From positions 496,001 through 560,000 of the forward strand of contig NZ_CP139970.1 of NCBI RefSeq assembly GCF_034424545.1: 64,000 nt of DNA, read 5' to 3'. This stretch comes from Trinickia caryophylli. GTDB lineage: Bacteria; Pseudomonadota; Gammaproteobacteria; Burkholderiales; Burkholderiaceae. Position numbers and translations under genes: made by a program. How positions within the stretch are numbered: the stretch's first letter is position 1; each line of letters begins with the position of its first letter. The notes beneath the pieces were generated by a model, which had not been told where the DNA came from, made no database searches, and saw only the letters and a program-made list of their open reading frames with translations. This document shows positions 18,075 through 26,385 of this stretch, in pieces.

Positions 18075-18419
18075 TTACGAACCGGCCAGTTGCGCGTGCG
18101 CCTCAAGCACTCTCGCCGAATAGACCAGTGCGGGACCTGCGTTCAGCGCGATAGCCACGCCCAGCGCCTCGGCGATCTCCTCCAACGTGGCACCCTGCTC
18201 GACGGCCTTTTTCGTATGCACGGAAATGCAGCCATCGCATCGCGTGGTGACAGCCACCGCGAGCGCGATCAGCTCATGTACCTTCGGTTCCAGCTTGCCG
18301 CTCTTCGCCGCGGCGTTTTCGATCGTTGCGAGGCCTTGCACCACGTCCGGGTTCTTCCCCGCATATTCGCCTATCCGCCCGAGCAACGCGGCTCGGTAGC
18401 TGTTCCAGTCTTGCATCAT
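18075..18419 (-). CDS. Carboxymuconolactone decarboxylase/AhpD-like protein
   Basis: 114 aa. The motif T-R-C-D-G-C-I-S-V-H-T-K-K-A is the C-x-x-C...H active site of AhpD-like alkylhydroperoxidases in the CMD family, followed by E-I-A-E-A-L-G-V. Such proteins act as redox partners or peroxide reductases. The start is one of two adjacent ATG codons behind GAGGAG. It is the first gene of the operon CMD, cupin, flavin oxidase, ADH and is divergent from a LysR gene. Confidence 0.88.
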   Translation of the reverse strand: MMQDWNSYRAALLGRIGEYAGKNPDVVQGLATIENAAAKSGKLEPKVHELIALAVAVTTRCDGCISVHTKKAVEQGATLEEIAEALGVAIALNAGPALVYSARVLEAHAQLAGS

Positions 18420-18706
18420 TGCAGTGTCTCCTCGCGAGATCGATAAAGCTGTGTACGCCAACGACACTCCGCACGAGAGATTGGGCCACTAGATGGAGGC
18501 CTCGTGGCACGCGCCCGACACATCACAGGGAATATCGAAGGTCCAGAAGTAAAACTATCCGGCTGTGCAGCTACGCAGTAGACGTATTGCCAGACATCGC
18601 TTGCGGGATCGAATCAATCCGGCCGAACGATTGCATTTTTCGCGCGTCCCCGCCGCACGGCAAACCAGATAAAGTATCAGCATCGCAAAGAAAATCTATT
18701 CTGCCT

Positions 18707-19639
18707 ATGAAATCCCCGGTTCATCTGAATGCGTTGCGGGCATTCGAAGCCAGCGCCCGGCATCAAAGCTTTTCCGCCGCCGCCGCGGAATTGAACGTCA
18801 CGCCCGCCGCGGTGGGGCAGCTCGTGCGCACCCTGGAGGAATGGCTCGGTACAACGGTATTTCATCGCACGACAAGCGGGCGCAATCGCCTGATCGCTAC
18901 CGAGGCGGCCGAGCGCGCTTTGCCCGACATCCGCGCGGGTTTCGACAGGCTCGCGATCGGGCTCGAGCGGCTCAAGGAGGGATCGGCCAGCGGGATGCTC
19001 ACGGTGGCGGTCAGCCCCGCATTCGCTGCGAAGTGGCTGCTGCCTCGCATCGAGAGATTTCAGGCGGCGTGGCCCAACACGGACGTGCGTCTCGATACGA
19101 ACCTGAAGCCTGTGGATTTCGTGGCTCAGCGCGTCGACATCGGCGTGCGCTACGGCACGGGAAGCTGGCCGGGACTGACCGCGGTCAGGTTGATGAGCGA
19201 GGAAGTCTATCCGGTGTGCTCGCCCAAGCTGTTGCTGAAGCGCGGCCGCCTACAAAAGCCAAATGGGCTCGCCCGCGAAACGTTGATCCACGATCTCTCG
19301 ATGGACAGTCATACGGACTTTCCCACGTGGGATATGTGGCTGCAAAAAGCGGGGGTGACGAGCGTGGACACTAAACGTGGCATGAAGATCAACAACTCCG
19401 CCGCAGTCTTGCAGGCCGCCATCGAAGGCCATGGCGTGGCGCTCGCTCGCAGCGTGATGGCGAACGACGATCTCGCAACCGGGCGGCTCGTCCGGTTGTT
19501 CCCCGAGATCGAGTTCGCCTCCCCCATGGCGTATTACGTCGTATACCGCGCCGATTGCTCCGGCTTGCCGAAGCTCGTCGCCTTTCGCGATTGGCTGCTC
19601 GACGAGGCTGCCGCGTTACCGGGAGAACGCTCCCATTGA
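18707..19639 (+). CDS. LysR-family regulator, GcvA-like
   Basis: 310 aa. The N-terminal HTH reads L-N-A-L-R-A-F-E-A-S-A-R-H-x-S-F-S-A-A-A-A-E-L-N-V-T-P-A-A-V, the GcvA/AmpR-type signature. The C-terminal part is a periplasmic-binding-type effector domain (V-D-I-G-V-R-Y-G). ATG 18707 is set by the HTH; the open frame upstream is non-coding. It is divergent from the CMD/cupin/oxidase/ADH operon across 287 bases, so it probably controls that operon. Confidence 0.88.
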   Translation: MKSPVHLNALRAFEASARHQSFSAAAAELNVTPAAVGQLVRTLEEWLGTTVFHRTTSGRNRLIATEAAERALPDIRAGFDRLAIGLERLKEGSASGMLTVAVSPAFAAKWLLPRIERFQAAWPNTDVRLDTNLKPVDFVAQRVDIGVRYGTGSWPGLTAVRLMSEEVYPVCSPKLLLKRGRLQKPNGLARETLIHDLSMDSHTDFPTWDMWLQKAGVTSVDTKRGMKINNSAAVLQAAIEGHGVALARSVMANDDLATGRLVRLFPEIEFASPMAYYVVYRADCSGLPKLVAFRDWLLDEAAALPGERSH

Positions 19640-19796
19640 AAGCCCAAGTGCCGAACAGGATCGGCCCCCACTCCGGATATGGGCAGATCGTTTTCGTTCA
19701 CAGAGTGCGATGCATCTTCCAGCGAAGCTTGATGCTCGCATACCGCGTTGCCTTACCTCGGCGGCCAGAAAGCGCTCCAGTTCTTCGCAGCCAGGC

Positions 19797-19834
19797 GGCA
19801 GCCCGGGTATCGGGCTGCCGCTCGAAGTTCGAGC
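19797..19834. terminator. Two adjacent hairpins between convergent genes
   Basis: GGCAGCCCG (19797-19805) pairs with CGGGCTGCC (19811-19819) over a 5-base loop. It is followed at once by GCTCG...CGAGC (19820-19834). They lie between the LysR gene ending at 19639 and the opposing orphan gene ending at 19863. There is no clear T-run, so a bidirectional transcription barrier is likely but unproven. Confidence 0.5.
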
Positions 19835-19862
19835 GGCGTTACGCCGCAATGACTCGGGACAC

Positions 19863-20351
19863 CTACTCGCTGCCAGAGAACGATCCGTTTTTGGCACGTA
19901 GCGCCGCCACCTCTTTCATCAAATTCGGGTCCGTGACGGGCGCGCTTCCAAAATACGGCATCTGCGAGAGATCTTGGGGCTTGCGCACACCTTCATGATG
20001 GACCGATGTACCGCCCGTCTGCAGGGCTTCCATATATCCAGGGCCATGATCCGTGCTGGTCAGACTTCCACCTGATTGGGTCTGATGCGTCGAGACGATC
20101 TTGGGCGACGGGAAGAGCGCGACCGTCTGCGTTTTTCCGTTCTTGACGCGCTCTTCGATCAAGGAAAACTCTTTTGTGCTGGCTGGAAGGCTCTCTGCCA
20201 TCGTGTTTATCTTGTGAAAGGAGCCCGACTTTTTAAGTTGACTCAGTTGCGTTCGCAGTGCATGGATTTGAGGAGCGTGCATGAATAAATCCGCACCGAG
20301 CGGCGCGAAGTGCTTCCCGTTGTATAGCAGTTTGCTTAGGCCTTTTTTCAT
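19863..20351 (-). CDS. Hypothetical orphan protein, lower GC than neighbours
   Basis: 162 aa; not recognised. It has no signal peptide or membrane segment, is rich in Ser/Thr/Gly/Gln in the middle and has a basic N-terminus (M-K-K-G-L-S-K-L-L-Y-N-G-K-H). The base composition is visibly less GC-rich than the flanking genes, with AAA/AAT-type codons and T-runs, which suggests acquisition. The low-complexity centre with repeated G-G-S/T-S-T looks disordered. A secreted effector is possible but unsupported. A hairpin-rich stretch lies directly upstream. Confidence 0.5.
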   Translation of the reverse strand: MKKGLSKLLYNGKHFAPLGADLFMHAPQIHALRTQLSQLKKSGSFHKINTMAESLPASTKEFSLIEERVKNGKTQTVALFPSPKIVSTHQTQSGGSLTSTDHGPGYMEALQTGGTSVHHEGVRKPQDLSQMPYFGSAPVTDPNLMKEVAALRAKNGSFSGSE

Positions 20352-20369
20352 TGACTTTCTCTATCGGAA

Positions 20370-20643
20370 GGTAGCGAATCGGTAGAAAACGCGCGCCCGC
20401 TACCCGAAAAGCACGCGCTCTTGCAGGCGGGGAGGTTTCCATCGCGATACAAGTTTCGTGCCCGCGAAAGGGCATGGCAGAGTCCCTTGCGGAGCATATT
20501 GCAGCACGCGATGCATGCTCGCGGGTGGGGGCGAATTCACCCACCACGTGCAAGCGAAACTGCCCAGGGAAACCCTGCGATCCGCCTTTGCGGCAGGAGG
20601 CGCGAAGGATAGGAGGCGTTGGGGCGAACCGGCCCGTACGGGC
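20370..20643. other. Hairpin-rich non-coding stretch, candidate structured RNA or dispersed element
   Basis: Five perfect inverted repeats occur within 274 bases: GGTAGCG/CGCTACC (20370-20404), GGTGGG/CCCACC (20524-20545), CAGGG/CCCTG (20565-20577), CCGC/GCGG (20582-20593) and the 12-base palindrome GCCCGTACGGGC (20632-20643). A minus-strand frame (20233-20655) spans the area but its translation looks spurious. It lies upstream of the orphan gene on the minus strand. I do not recognise a known riboswitch class. Confidence 0.4.
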
Positions 20644-20718
20644 GGATTTCTGCAAACGACCGTTTATAGCCTCAAAGCCGCCGTCAGCGATTGGCTACCT
20701 TCTCGCGCATCATGAGGC

Positions 20719-21183
20719 TCATCGCGACGAGCCCGGCGCAACCAAGCCGCGGCGCGGGACGGGAGTGGAGAAAACAATCGACGTGCGGGTCTCGCCGTAG
20801 CCGTTGATGGAGCCAAGAAAGCGCTCCAACTCTTCGAGGCTGGGAGACACCACGGTCACGATGTAGGAATCGGCGCCGGCGACGTGATGACATTCCAGCA
20901 CCTCCGGGGCGCGGCGCAGCTTGTCCAGGAACGCCTTCTTGCCGGGTTGCTGTACGGTAATGCCAACGATCGCGCGCACGTGGTAGCCGGCCAGCTCGGG
21001 ATCGAGTTCGGCGCCTATCGAGCGCACCACGCCGGACTCTTTCAACCGCTTGAGCCGCTCCACCGTGGCGGGCACTGACAAGCCGGCTGCCTGTGCCAGT
21101 GTCTTCAGCGGTGCGCGGCCATCCTCCTGCAACGCCATCAGCAGTGCCCAGGCTTTGGCATCGAGTTGAAGCGGTTCGGTCAT
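20719..21183 (-). CDS. Lrp/AsnC-family regulator
   Basis: 154 aa. Residues 5-60 form the AsnC winged helix (L-D-A-K-A-W-A-L-L-M-A-L-Q-E-D-G-R-A-P-L-K-T-L-A), and the C-terminal half is the RAM ligand-binding domain with V-x-E-C-H-H-V-A-G-x-x-x-Y-I-V-T-V. Lrp-like proteins sense amino acids. It is divergent from a LysE-type exporter, a classic pairing in which the regulator turns on amino-acid export. Confidence 0.9.
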   Translation of the reverse strand: MTEPLQLDAKAWALLMALQEDGRAPLKTLAQAAGLSVPATVERLKRLKESGVVRSIGAELDPELAGYHVRAIVGITVQQPGKKAFLDKLRRAPEVLECHHVAGADSYIVTVVSPSLEELERFLGSINGYGETRTSIVFSTPVPRRGLVAPGSSR

Positions 21184-21276
21184 GACGGCCTTTCACCTTA
21201 AAAATCGAAACCGGAATCGATTTTCGTTTGGCATTTCATTCTGTGCAAGCGAGATATGCAACAGGATAATCTCGGC

Positions 21277-21909
21277 ATGGATACCATTTTGCCAACCCCT
21301 TTGCCCACGCTGTTCGGCCAATCGCTACTGATCGGCCTATCGATCGCGGCGCCTGTCGGACAAATCGGATTACTAGCGATCCAGCGCACGTTGCAACGCG
21401 GCCCGCGTGCCGGGCTGGCCACGGGCTTGGGTGCCGCATTCGCGGATGCCGTGTACGGTGCCATCGGGGCCTTCGGCGTCACCGGACTGATCGGCTGGCT
21501 GCTGAGCCTGAGGCTGTGGCTGGGGCTGTTCGGCGGCGCCTTTCTGCTATGGCTGGCCTGGCGCATCGCTACGCAGCCGGCCGCGCGCGGCATGGGCGAC
21601 CACGCGCCGCCCGGCACCCTGCTGCACTACGTCGCGGGCACCTTCGTACTGACGCTGTCGAACCCCACCACCATCCTGTCGTTCATGGCGGTGTTCGGCG
21701 CATTGGCAGGACACGCGCCTACCACCTCGCCCTGGGTCATGATCGCGGGCGTTCTGCTGGGCTCCGCACTCTGGTGGTTGATCCTCTCGAGCTGCGTGGG
21801 CTGGTTGCGCGAGCGTTTCGACGCGCGTTGGCAACGCGCCGTCAACCTTTGCTCGGCCGGGATGCTGGCTGGTTTGGGGTTATGGCAACTCGGCCAGATC
21901 CTCGCCTGA
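21277..21909 (+). CDS. LysE/RhtB-family amino-acid exporter
   Basis: 210 aa with about six membrane helices. The family motif G-L-S-I-A-A-P-V-G-Q-I-G-L-L-A-I-Q-R-T-L lies near the N-terminus and L-T-L-S-N-P-T-T-I-L-S-F follows in the centre. ATG 21277 (with AGGA upstream) is preferred to the in-frame ATG at 21256. It is likely under the divergent Lrp-type regulator. The exported amino acid cannot be inferred. Confidence 0.85.
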   Translation: MDTILPTPLPTLFGQSLLIGLSIAAPVGQIGLLAIQRTLQRGPRAGLATGLGAAFADAVYGAIGAFGVTGLIGWLLSLRLWLGLFGGAFLLWLAWRIATQPAARGMGDHAPPGTLLHYVAGTFVLTLSNPTTILSFMAVFGALAGHAPTTSPWVMIAGVLLGSALWWLILSSCVGWLRERFDARWQRAVNLCSAGMLAGLGLWQLGQILA

Positions 21910-21927
21910 AAGAAGGAAAATTCACCC

Positions 21928-22392
21928 ATGTCGCCTCGTGTGCACGCCAGCCACCGGATCGTCGTCGACGCTCCGGTCGACAAGGCCTTCATGTTCTTCA
22001 CGCCGGCGGGCGAAGAATGGTGGGTCGACGGCTGGAAACCAGCCTATGTCTACCCGCCTGACGGCCGCACCGAATCCGGCATGGTGTTCACCACCGGTGA
22101 GGGCGACGCGTTGACGATCTGGAGCCTGATCGACTTCGACCTCGAAGCGCACTGGTCGCGCTATTCGCGCTGCACGCCTGCGTCGCGCACGAGCATTGTC
22201 GACGTTCGTTGCGTCGCGCTCGACGACTCGCGTACGGCGGTGTGCGTGAGCTATACGGTCACTGCGCTCAACGCCGCGGGCAAAGCGGCGTTGAAAGATT
22301 TCGAAGGCGAGCGGTTCGCGGCGATGATCGACGATTGGGCAGACAAGATCGGGAAATGCCGCGAACGGCTGCTCGCCGCTTCGATCCGCTGA
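21928..22392 (+). CDS. SRPBCC (AHSA1/START-like) domain protein
   Basis: 154 aa. The single domain begins with H-R-I-V-V-D-A-P-V-D-K-A-F-M-F-F-T-P, the first strand and helix of the SRPBCC hydrophobic-cavity fold, and ends with a long C-terminal helix. These proteins bind lipids or other hydrophobic ligands. It follows the LysE exporter by 18 bases with a GAAGGAAA site, so the two are probably co-transcribed. Confidence 0.75.
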   Translation: MSPRVHASHRIVVDAPVDKAFMFFTPAGEEWWVDGWKPAYVYPPDGRTESGMVFTTGEGDALTIWSLIDFDLEAHWSRYSRCTPASRTSIVDVRCVALDDSRTAVCVSYTVTALNAAGKAALKDFEGERFAAMIDDWADKIGKCRERLLAASIR

Positions 22393-22502
22393 ATCGTTCC
22401 GCCCCGGGCAGCGAGCAAGACAAAAACAGGGACGGGCCATGTCCCTGAAGCCGGAGCGACATGCTGCTAAGCTGGCGGCTGACTTCGAGAGGGAGCGAAA
22501 CG

Positions 22503-23390
22503 ATGTCGCAAAATCCGACGATTGCACTCGTTGGGCCAGGCGCAATCGGCACAACGGTGGCAGCAGCACTCCATGAGGTCGGACGCACACCGGCGATTTT
22601 CGGCCGCTCGCCGCTCGAACGCCTGGAACTTCGGTTCGATGGCGGCAATATCGTCGTGCCGGGGCCCGTGAGAACTGATCCATCCAAGGTCGAAAACACC
22701 TTCGATCTGGTTTTTGTTGCGGTGAAGTCGACACAAGTGGAGGCGGCCGCAGCCTGGCTTTCCGCTTTGTGCAACGAAACGACGGTGGTCTGCGCGCTGC
22801 AAAATGGCGTCGAACAGAAAACGCTTTTTGCGCCGTACGTGCCGGGCACCGTCCTACCCTCGGTGGTGTGGTTTCCCGCCGAGCGCGAACCTGACGGCTC
22901 GGTCTGGCTCCGAAGCAAAGCGCGCCTTACGCTGCCTGACACGCCTGAAAGCCGCATGGCCCTCGCGGCGTTGAGCGGCACACGATGTTCGGTGGATATC
23001 GCGGTGGATTTCACGTCTGTCGCGTGGCGCAAGCTCTTGCAAAACGCTGTCGCGGGTTTAATGGTTCTCGCCGGCCGCCGCGCGGGCATGTACTCGCGAG
23101 CGGACGTTGCTCAATTGGCGCTCGCCTATTTGCAGGAATGTCTCGAGGTTGCTCGCGCGGAGGGTGCAACCCTGGGTGACGAGGTCCCTCGACAGATCCT
23201 CGATGCATTCCGTGGTTATCCGGCCGATCTCGGCACCTCGATCCTCGCCGACCGACAGGCAGGCCGCCCGCTCGAATGGGATAGCCGCAACGGGATCGTG
23301 CAGCGACGTGGTCGATCTCACGGTATCCCTACGCCGATCAGCGATCTCGTCGTCCCGCTTTTAGCCGCGGCGAGCGACGGCCCGGGCTAA
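22503..23390 (+). CDS. Ketopantoate reductase-like (ApbA/PanE family) oxidoreductase
   Basis: 295 aa. The NADP-binding N-terminus is I-A-L-V-G-P-G-A-I-G-T-T-V-A-A (residues 7-21). The central V-K-S-T-Q and A-L-Q-N-G-V-E are family motifs, followed by W-R-K-L-L-Q-N-A-V with catalytic Lys. PanE reduces ketopantoate to pantoate, but many paralogues act on other 2-ketoacids; without pantothenate genes nearby the substrate is open. ATG 22503 follows GAGGGAG. Confidence 0.85.
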   Translation: MSQNPTIALVGPGAIGTTVAAALHEVGRTPAIFGRSPLERLELRFDGGNIVVPGPVRTDPSKVENTFDLVFVAVKSTQVEAAAAWLSALCNETTVVCALQNGVEQKTLFAPYVPGTVLPSVVWFPAEREPDGSVWLRSKARLTLPDTPESRMALAALSGTRCSVDIAVDFTSVAWRKLLQNAVAGLMVLAGRRAGMYSRADVAQLALAYLQECLEVARAEGATLGDEVPRQILDAFRGYPADLGTSILADRQAGRPLEWDSRNGIVQRRGRSHGIPTPISDLVVPLLAAASDGPG

Positions 23391-23956
23391 GATCGCTCCC
23401 GTCGATGTAATGGCGTTTTCGTTAAAGCACCGCGCCTATCCCGGAGTGGGTTATCCGCGCGCGCACGGCAGGTACAGACGCGCGGACTCCATGAACGTCC
23501 TGACTTGTCTATTCAGCACTACCGCTATTTAATTCATCCGACGAGCGTAAATCAGCGCCGGGCGAAAACGATCCCCGATATCTGAACGAATAACCGGCCT
23601 CCGACCGCGAGCGCCAGGCGCCCAATGCCTATCGAGAATTCCGGAGAATTACGGCATCCGCCCCACGGATCCCGGCTCTTCACGGGTCAATTAAACTCCC
23701 CATCGCGGTTATCAAAACCCGATCCAACATTTCAAAAAATCCTAAGTTCGAGGTTTTTTCCATGCTATGTTGTCTCGTCTCCGAGGGGCCGCATTCGCCG
23801 GACCATCAATGACTCGAAACGAATCCGGGTGCCGATGAGCATCCGGGTCGCCCCTTTTTGTTACAGCGCCAATCCCCCATCGCCCTGATGCAGTCCTTCG
23901 GCCAAGCCCAATAAAAAAGACGTCGTTTTTCACAGCCGCTAACGGAGTATGAAATC
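23391..23956. other. 566-base intergenic region, no gene supported
   Basis: It separates the PanE-like gene from the LysR gene of the central cluster. TCCGCGCG (23454-23461) pairs with CGCGCGGA (23479-23486), a stem that could end the upstream transcript. The right half is AT-richer and presumably holds the LysR promoter. An open frame at 23625-23888 lacks a ribosome binding site and plausible protein character. Confidence 0.5.
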
Positions 23957-24874
23957 ATGCGCATTTCCCCGCTCCCTCCGCTGCAGTGCCTGATCGCATT
24001 TGAGGCATCCGTCAGGCATGCCAGCTTTACGCGTGCCGCCGTCGAACTCAATCTGACGCAAAGTGCCATCAGCCGGCAGATCGGCCAGCTCGAGGAATTT
24101 CTCGGTCGAACCTTGTTTCTGCGCGAGCCGCGCGCCTTGCGGCTCACCGTCGCCGGCGAGCGCTACGCGAGCCGTGTCCGAACGCTGTTGGAGGAATGCT
24201 CCGAGGCGACGTTCGAAATCATGAAGCGCTATGGCGACTTCGACCTGTCGGTCGCCTGCTCGTCCGGCATCGGTATTTTGTGGCTGACGCCACGGCTCTG
24301 TGCGTTTCGCGCAGCCCATCCGAACGTCAACCTGCGCCTGATCGTGCGCGACAGCCTCGCCTCGCTTGCACCGTCCGAATTCGACGTCGGGCTCTACTAT
24401 CTGCGCGACCGTTGCGAATCGCATCTGGATGCCGAGCGCCTGATCGACGAAGAGGTATTCCCGGTCTGTTCGCCCGACTACCTCGACGGCCGTCTGGTGT
24501 CGCCGGCAGAACTTCTCGAACACACGCTGCTGACTCATGAGGACCGCCAGCGGCCCTGGATGTCATGGGACGAATGGCTCGAACTAAACGGCGTGATCAT
24601 GGCGAAAAAACCGAAAATCATCGCGGCGAACCACTATCCGCAGCTGGTCCAGATGGCTGTTTACGGTCAGGGCATCGTCCTCGGCTGGAACCGGCTGATC
24701 GATCAATACCTCGAGAAGCGGCAGCTCGTCAGGGCCACCCGCGAGACCGCTACCCACGGCGGCGGGTATTACATCGTCACGCCGCACGAACGCACCATGA
24801 ATCGGGCCGCCACGTTATTTACGCGTTGGTTGGCACAGCAGCGCGCACCGGACGATCTGCGTATCAGCGCGTGA
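23957..24874 (+). CDS. LysR-family regulator (GcvA-like) of the central cluster
   Basis: 305 aa. The HTH reads L-Q-C-L-I-A-F-E-A-S-V-R-H-A-S-F-T-R-A-A-V-E-L-N-L-T-Q-S-A-I-S-R-Q-I. The effector domain contains F-D-V-G-L-Y-Y-L-R and the E-E-V-F-P-V-C-S-P-D-Y string usual in GcvA-like proteins. It is transcribed in the same direction as the cluster that starts 185 bases downstream and is its most likely regulator. Confidence 0.9.
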   Translation: MRISPLPPLQCLIAFEASVRHASFTRAAVELNLTQSAISRQIGQLEEFLGRTLFLREPRALRLTVAGERYASRVRTLLEECSEATFEIMKRYGDFDLSVACSSGIGILWLTPRLCAFRAAHPNVNLRLIVRDSLASLAPSEFDVGLYYLRDRCESHLDAERLIDEEVFPVCSPDYLDGRLVSPAELLEHTLLTHEDRQRPWMSWDEWLELNGVIMAKKPKIIAANHYPQLVQMAVYGQGIVLGWNRLIDQYLEKRQLVRATRETATHGGGYYIVTPHERTMNRAATLFTRWLAQQRAPDDLRISA

Positions 24875-24906
24875 CGCACGCATGCATCGAGCGCATGCCC
24901 CGATGC

Positions 24907-24964
24907 GAATTTTTCGTTTCGTTCCGAGTCCCCGCTCCACTACTATCGACTCTGAATTTTTCGT
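24907..24964. promoter_or_regulatory. Paired 11-bp direct repeats upstream of the cluster
   Basis: GAATTTTTCGT occurs at 24907-24917 and again at 24954-24964, 47 bases apart (start to start), in the gap between the LysR gene and the MHS symporter. Repeated AT-rich sites on about the same helix face suggest a regulator binding region, plausibly for the LysR protein, but no T-N11-A site was proven. Confidence 0.45.
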
Positions 24965-25059
24965 GACTCCGTCGCCCGCCTGCCGAGGCACCCGCTCCCT
25001 CGCGTGTGACAGCAGGCGCGGTGCACCGCACGCCGTAAATTCAACAGGAACGCCCGATC

Positions 25060-26385
25060 ATGCGTGGAGCCCTTCTGACCGGCCAGCCGCATTTCGCGCA
25101 ACGTGCGCAGGGGCCGCGCGCAATCGCGGCGGCGGCGCTCGGCAACGCATTCGAGTGGTTCGATTTCACCCTCTACGGATTCTTCGCGCCCATCATCGCG
25201 ACGCTGCTGTTTCCAGCAGCTGACCGGCTGACGGCGCTGCTGCTTGCGGTGGCGACGTTCGGCGTCGGCTTCGTGATGCGTCCGATCGGCGGCATCGTGC
25301 TCGGGACCTTCGCCGATCGCAGGGGGCGCCGCCCCGCGCTGGCGCTGACTGCGCTGCTGATGGCGATCGGCACCGGCATGATTGCCTGCGCGCCCACCTA
25401 CGCGCAAGCCGGCATCTGGGCACCGATAACCGTCGTGATCGCCCGGCTACTGCAGGGATTTTCGGCGGGTGGCGAAATGGGCGGCGCGACTGCCTACCTC
25501 ACGGAAATCGCGCCGCCTGGAGCGCGCGCCTACTACGCAAGCTGGATCCAGGCTGGCGTCGGCCTCGCGATTCTGTGCGGCGCGCTGCTCGGTACGCTGA
25601 TGACTACCGTACTCTCCGCCGATGCACTGCATGCGTGGGGATGGCGTGTGCCATTCCTGATAGGCGTACTGATCGGTCCGATCGGCTATGTGATCCGCAG
25701 CCGGCTCGACGAAACACCCGCGTTTTCCGCAATGGTCGCGCGCGCGCGCATGCACTCGCCGCTGGCCGACGTCGCGAAGCGCTACCGCCGCGAGACGCTC
25801 GTCGGCTTCTCGCTGGTGTTCCTCTGGACCGTCTGCTCCTACGTGCTGCTGTTCTACATGCCGACCTACACGTCGCAAGTCCTGGGGCTTGCCCCTTCTG
25901 CCGGGTTCGTCGCCTGTCTCGCCGGCGGGGCGACCTTGATGAGCGTCGCGCCGCTGGCAGGGCGACTCGCCGATCGTCATGGCGGCAAATGGATGATGGC
26001 CGGGGCCGCGTTCGCGATTCTCGTGCTCGCCTATCCGATGTTCGCATTCATCCACCGTACACCCACGATCGCCGCGCTGCTGGTGTTTCAGGTCACCTTT
26101 GGCGTGCTGATCGCCAGCTACACCGGCCCGATCCTCGCGGAATTCGCCAGGCTCTTTCCGACTGAGGTGTTGTCGACCGGGCTGTCGGTCGCCTACAACC
26201 TCGCCGTCATGCTGTTCGGTGGTTTCGCGCCGTTCTTCATCACCTGGCTGACTCATGCGCTCGATAACGCGCTTGCCCCCGCGTTTTACGTCATGGCTGC
26301 GGCGCTCGTGAGCTTCGCCGGCACATTGATGCTGCGCAAGCCCGCGTCAGATGCGACGCACGCCGGAGGCCGTTCATGGCTCTGA
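25060..26385 (+). CDS. MHS-family (MFS) metabolite:proton symporter
   Basis: 441 aa with twelve hydrophobic segments. The start G-N-A-F-E-W-F-D-F-T-L-Y-G-F-F, the D-R-R-G-R-R-P loop between TM2 and TM3 (residues 87-93), R-L-L-Q-G-F-S-A-G-G-E-M-G-G and a central loop ending in E-T-P-A-F are hallmarks of metabolite:H+ symporters such as CitA, ShiA and ProP. The substrate is probably an organic acid or betaine-like compound. Its stop overlaps the amidohydrolase start by ten bases. Confidence 0.9.
   Translation: MRGALLTGQPHFAQRAQGPRAIAAAALGNAFEWFDFTLYGFFAPIIATLLFPAADRLTALLLAVATFGVGFVMRPIGGIVLGTFADRRGRRPALALTALLMAIGTGMIACAPTYAQAGIWAPITVVIARLLQGFSAGGEMGGATAYLTEIAPPGARAYYASWIQAGVGLAILCGALLGTLMTTVLSADALHAWGWRVPFLIGVLIGPIGYVIRSRLDETPAFSAMVARARMHSPLADVAKRYRRETLVGFSLVFLWTVCSYVLLFYMPTYTSQVLGLAPSAGFVACLAGGATLMSVAPLAGRLADRHGGKWMMAGAAFAILVLAYPMFAFIHRTPTIAALLVFQVTFGVLIASYTGPILAEFARLFPTEVLSTGLSVAYNLAVMLFGGFAPFFITWLTHALDNALAPAFYVMAAALVSFAGTLMLRKPASDATHAGGRSWL

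Noticed and set aside
20520..20600. Glycine, cobalamin or TPP riboswitch in the hairpin-rich stretch
   Set aside because: I compared the conserved cores I remember for these classes and found no match on either strand.
20233..20655. 140-aa minus-strand open frame upstream of the orphan gene
   Set aside because: It runs through several perfect inverted repeats, overlaps the real gene start, has no good ribosome binding site and an Arg/Ala/Ser-rich sequence typical of spurious frames.
23625..23888. 87-aa plus-strand open frame before the LysR gene
   Set aside because: No ribosome binding site, no recognisable sequence, and it sits in the AT-richer promoter-like region.
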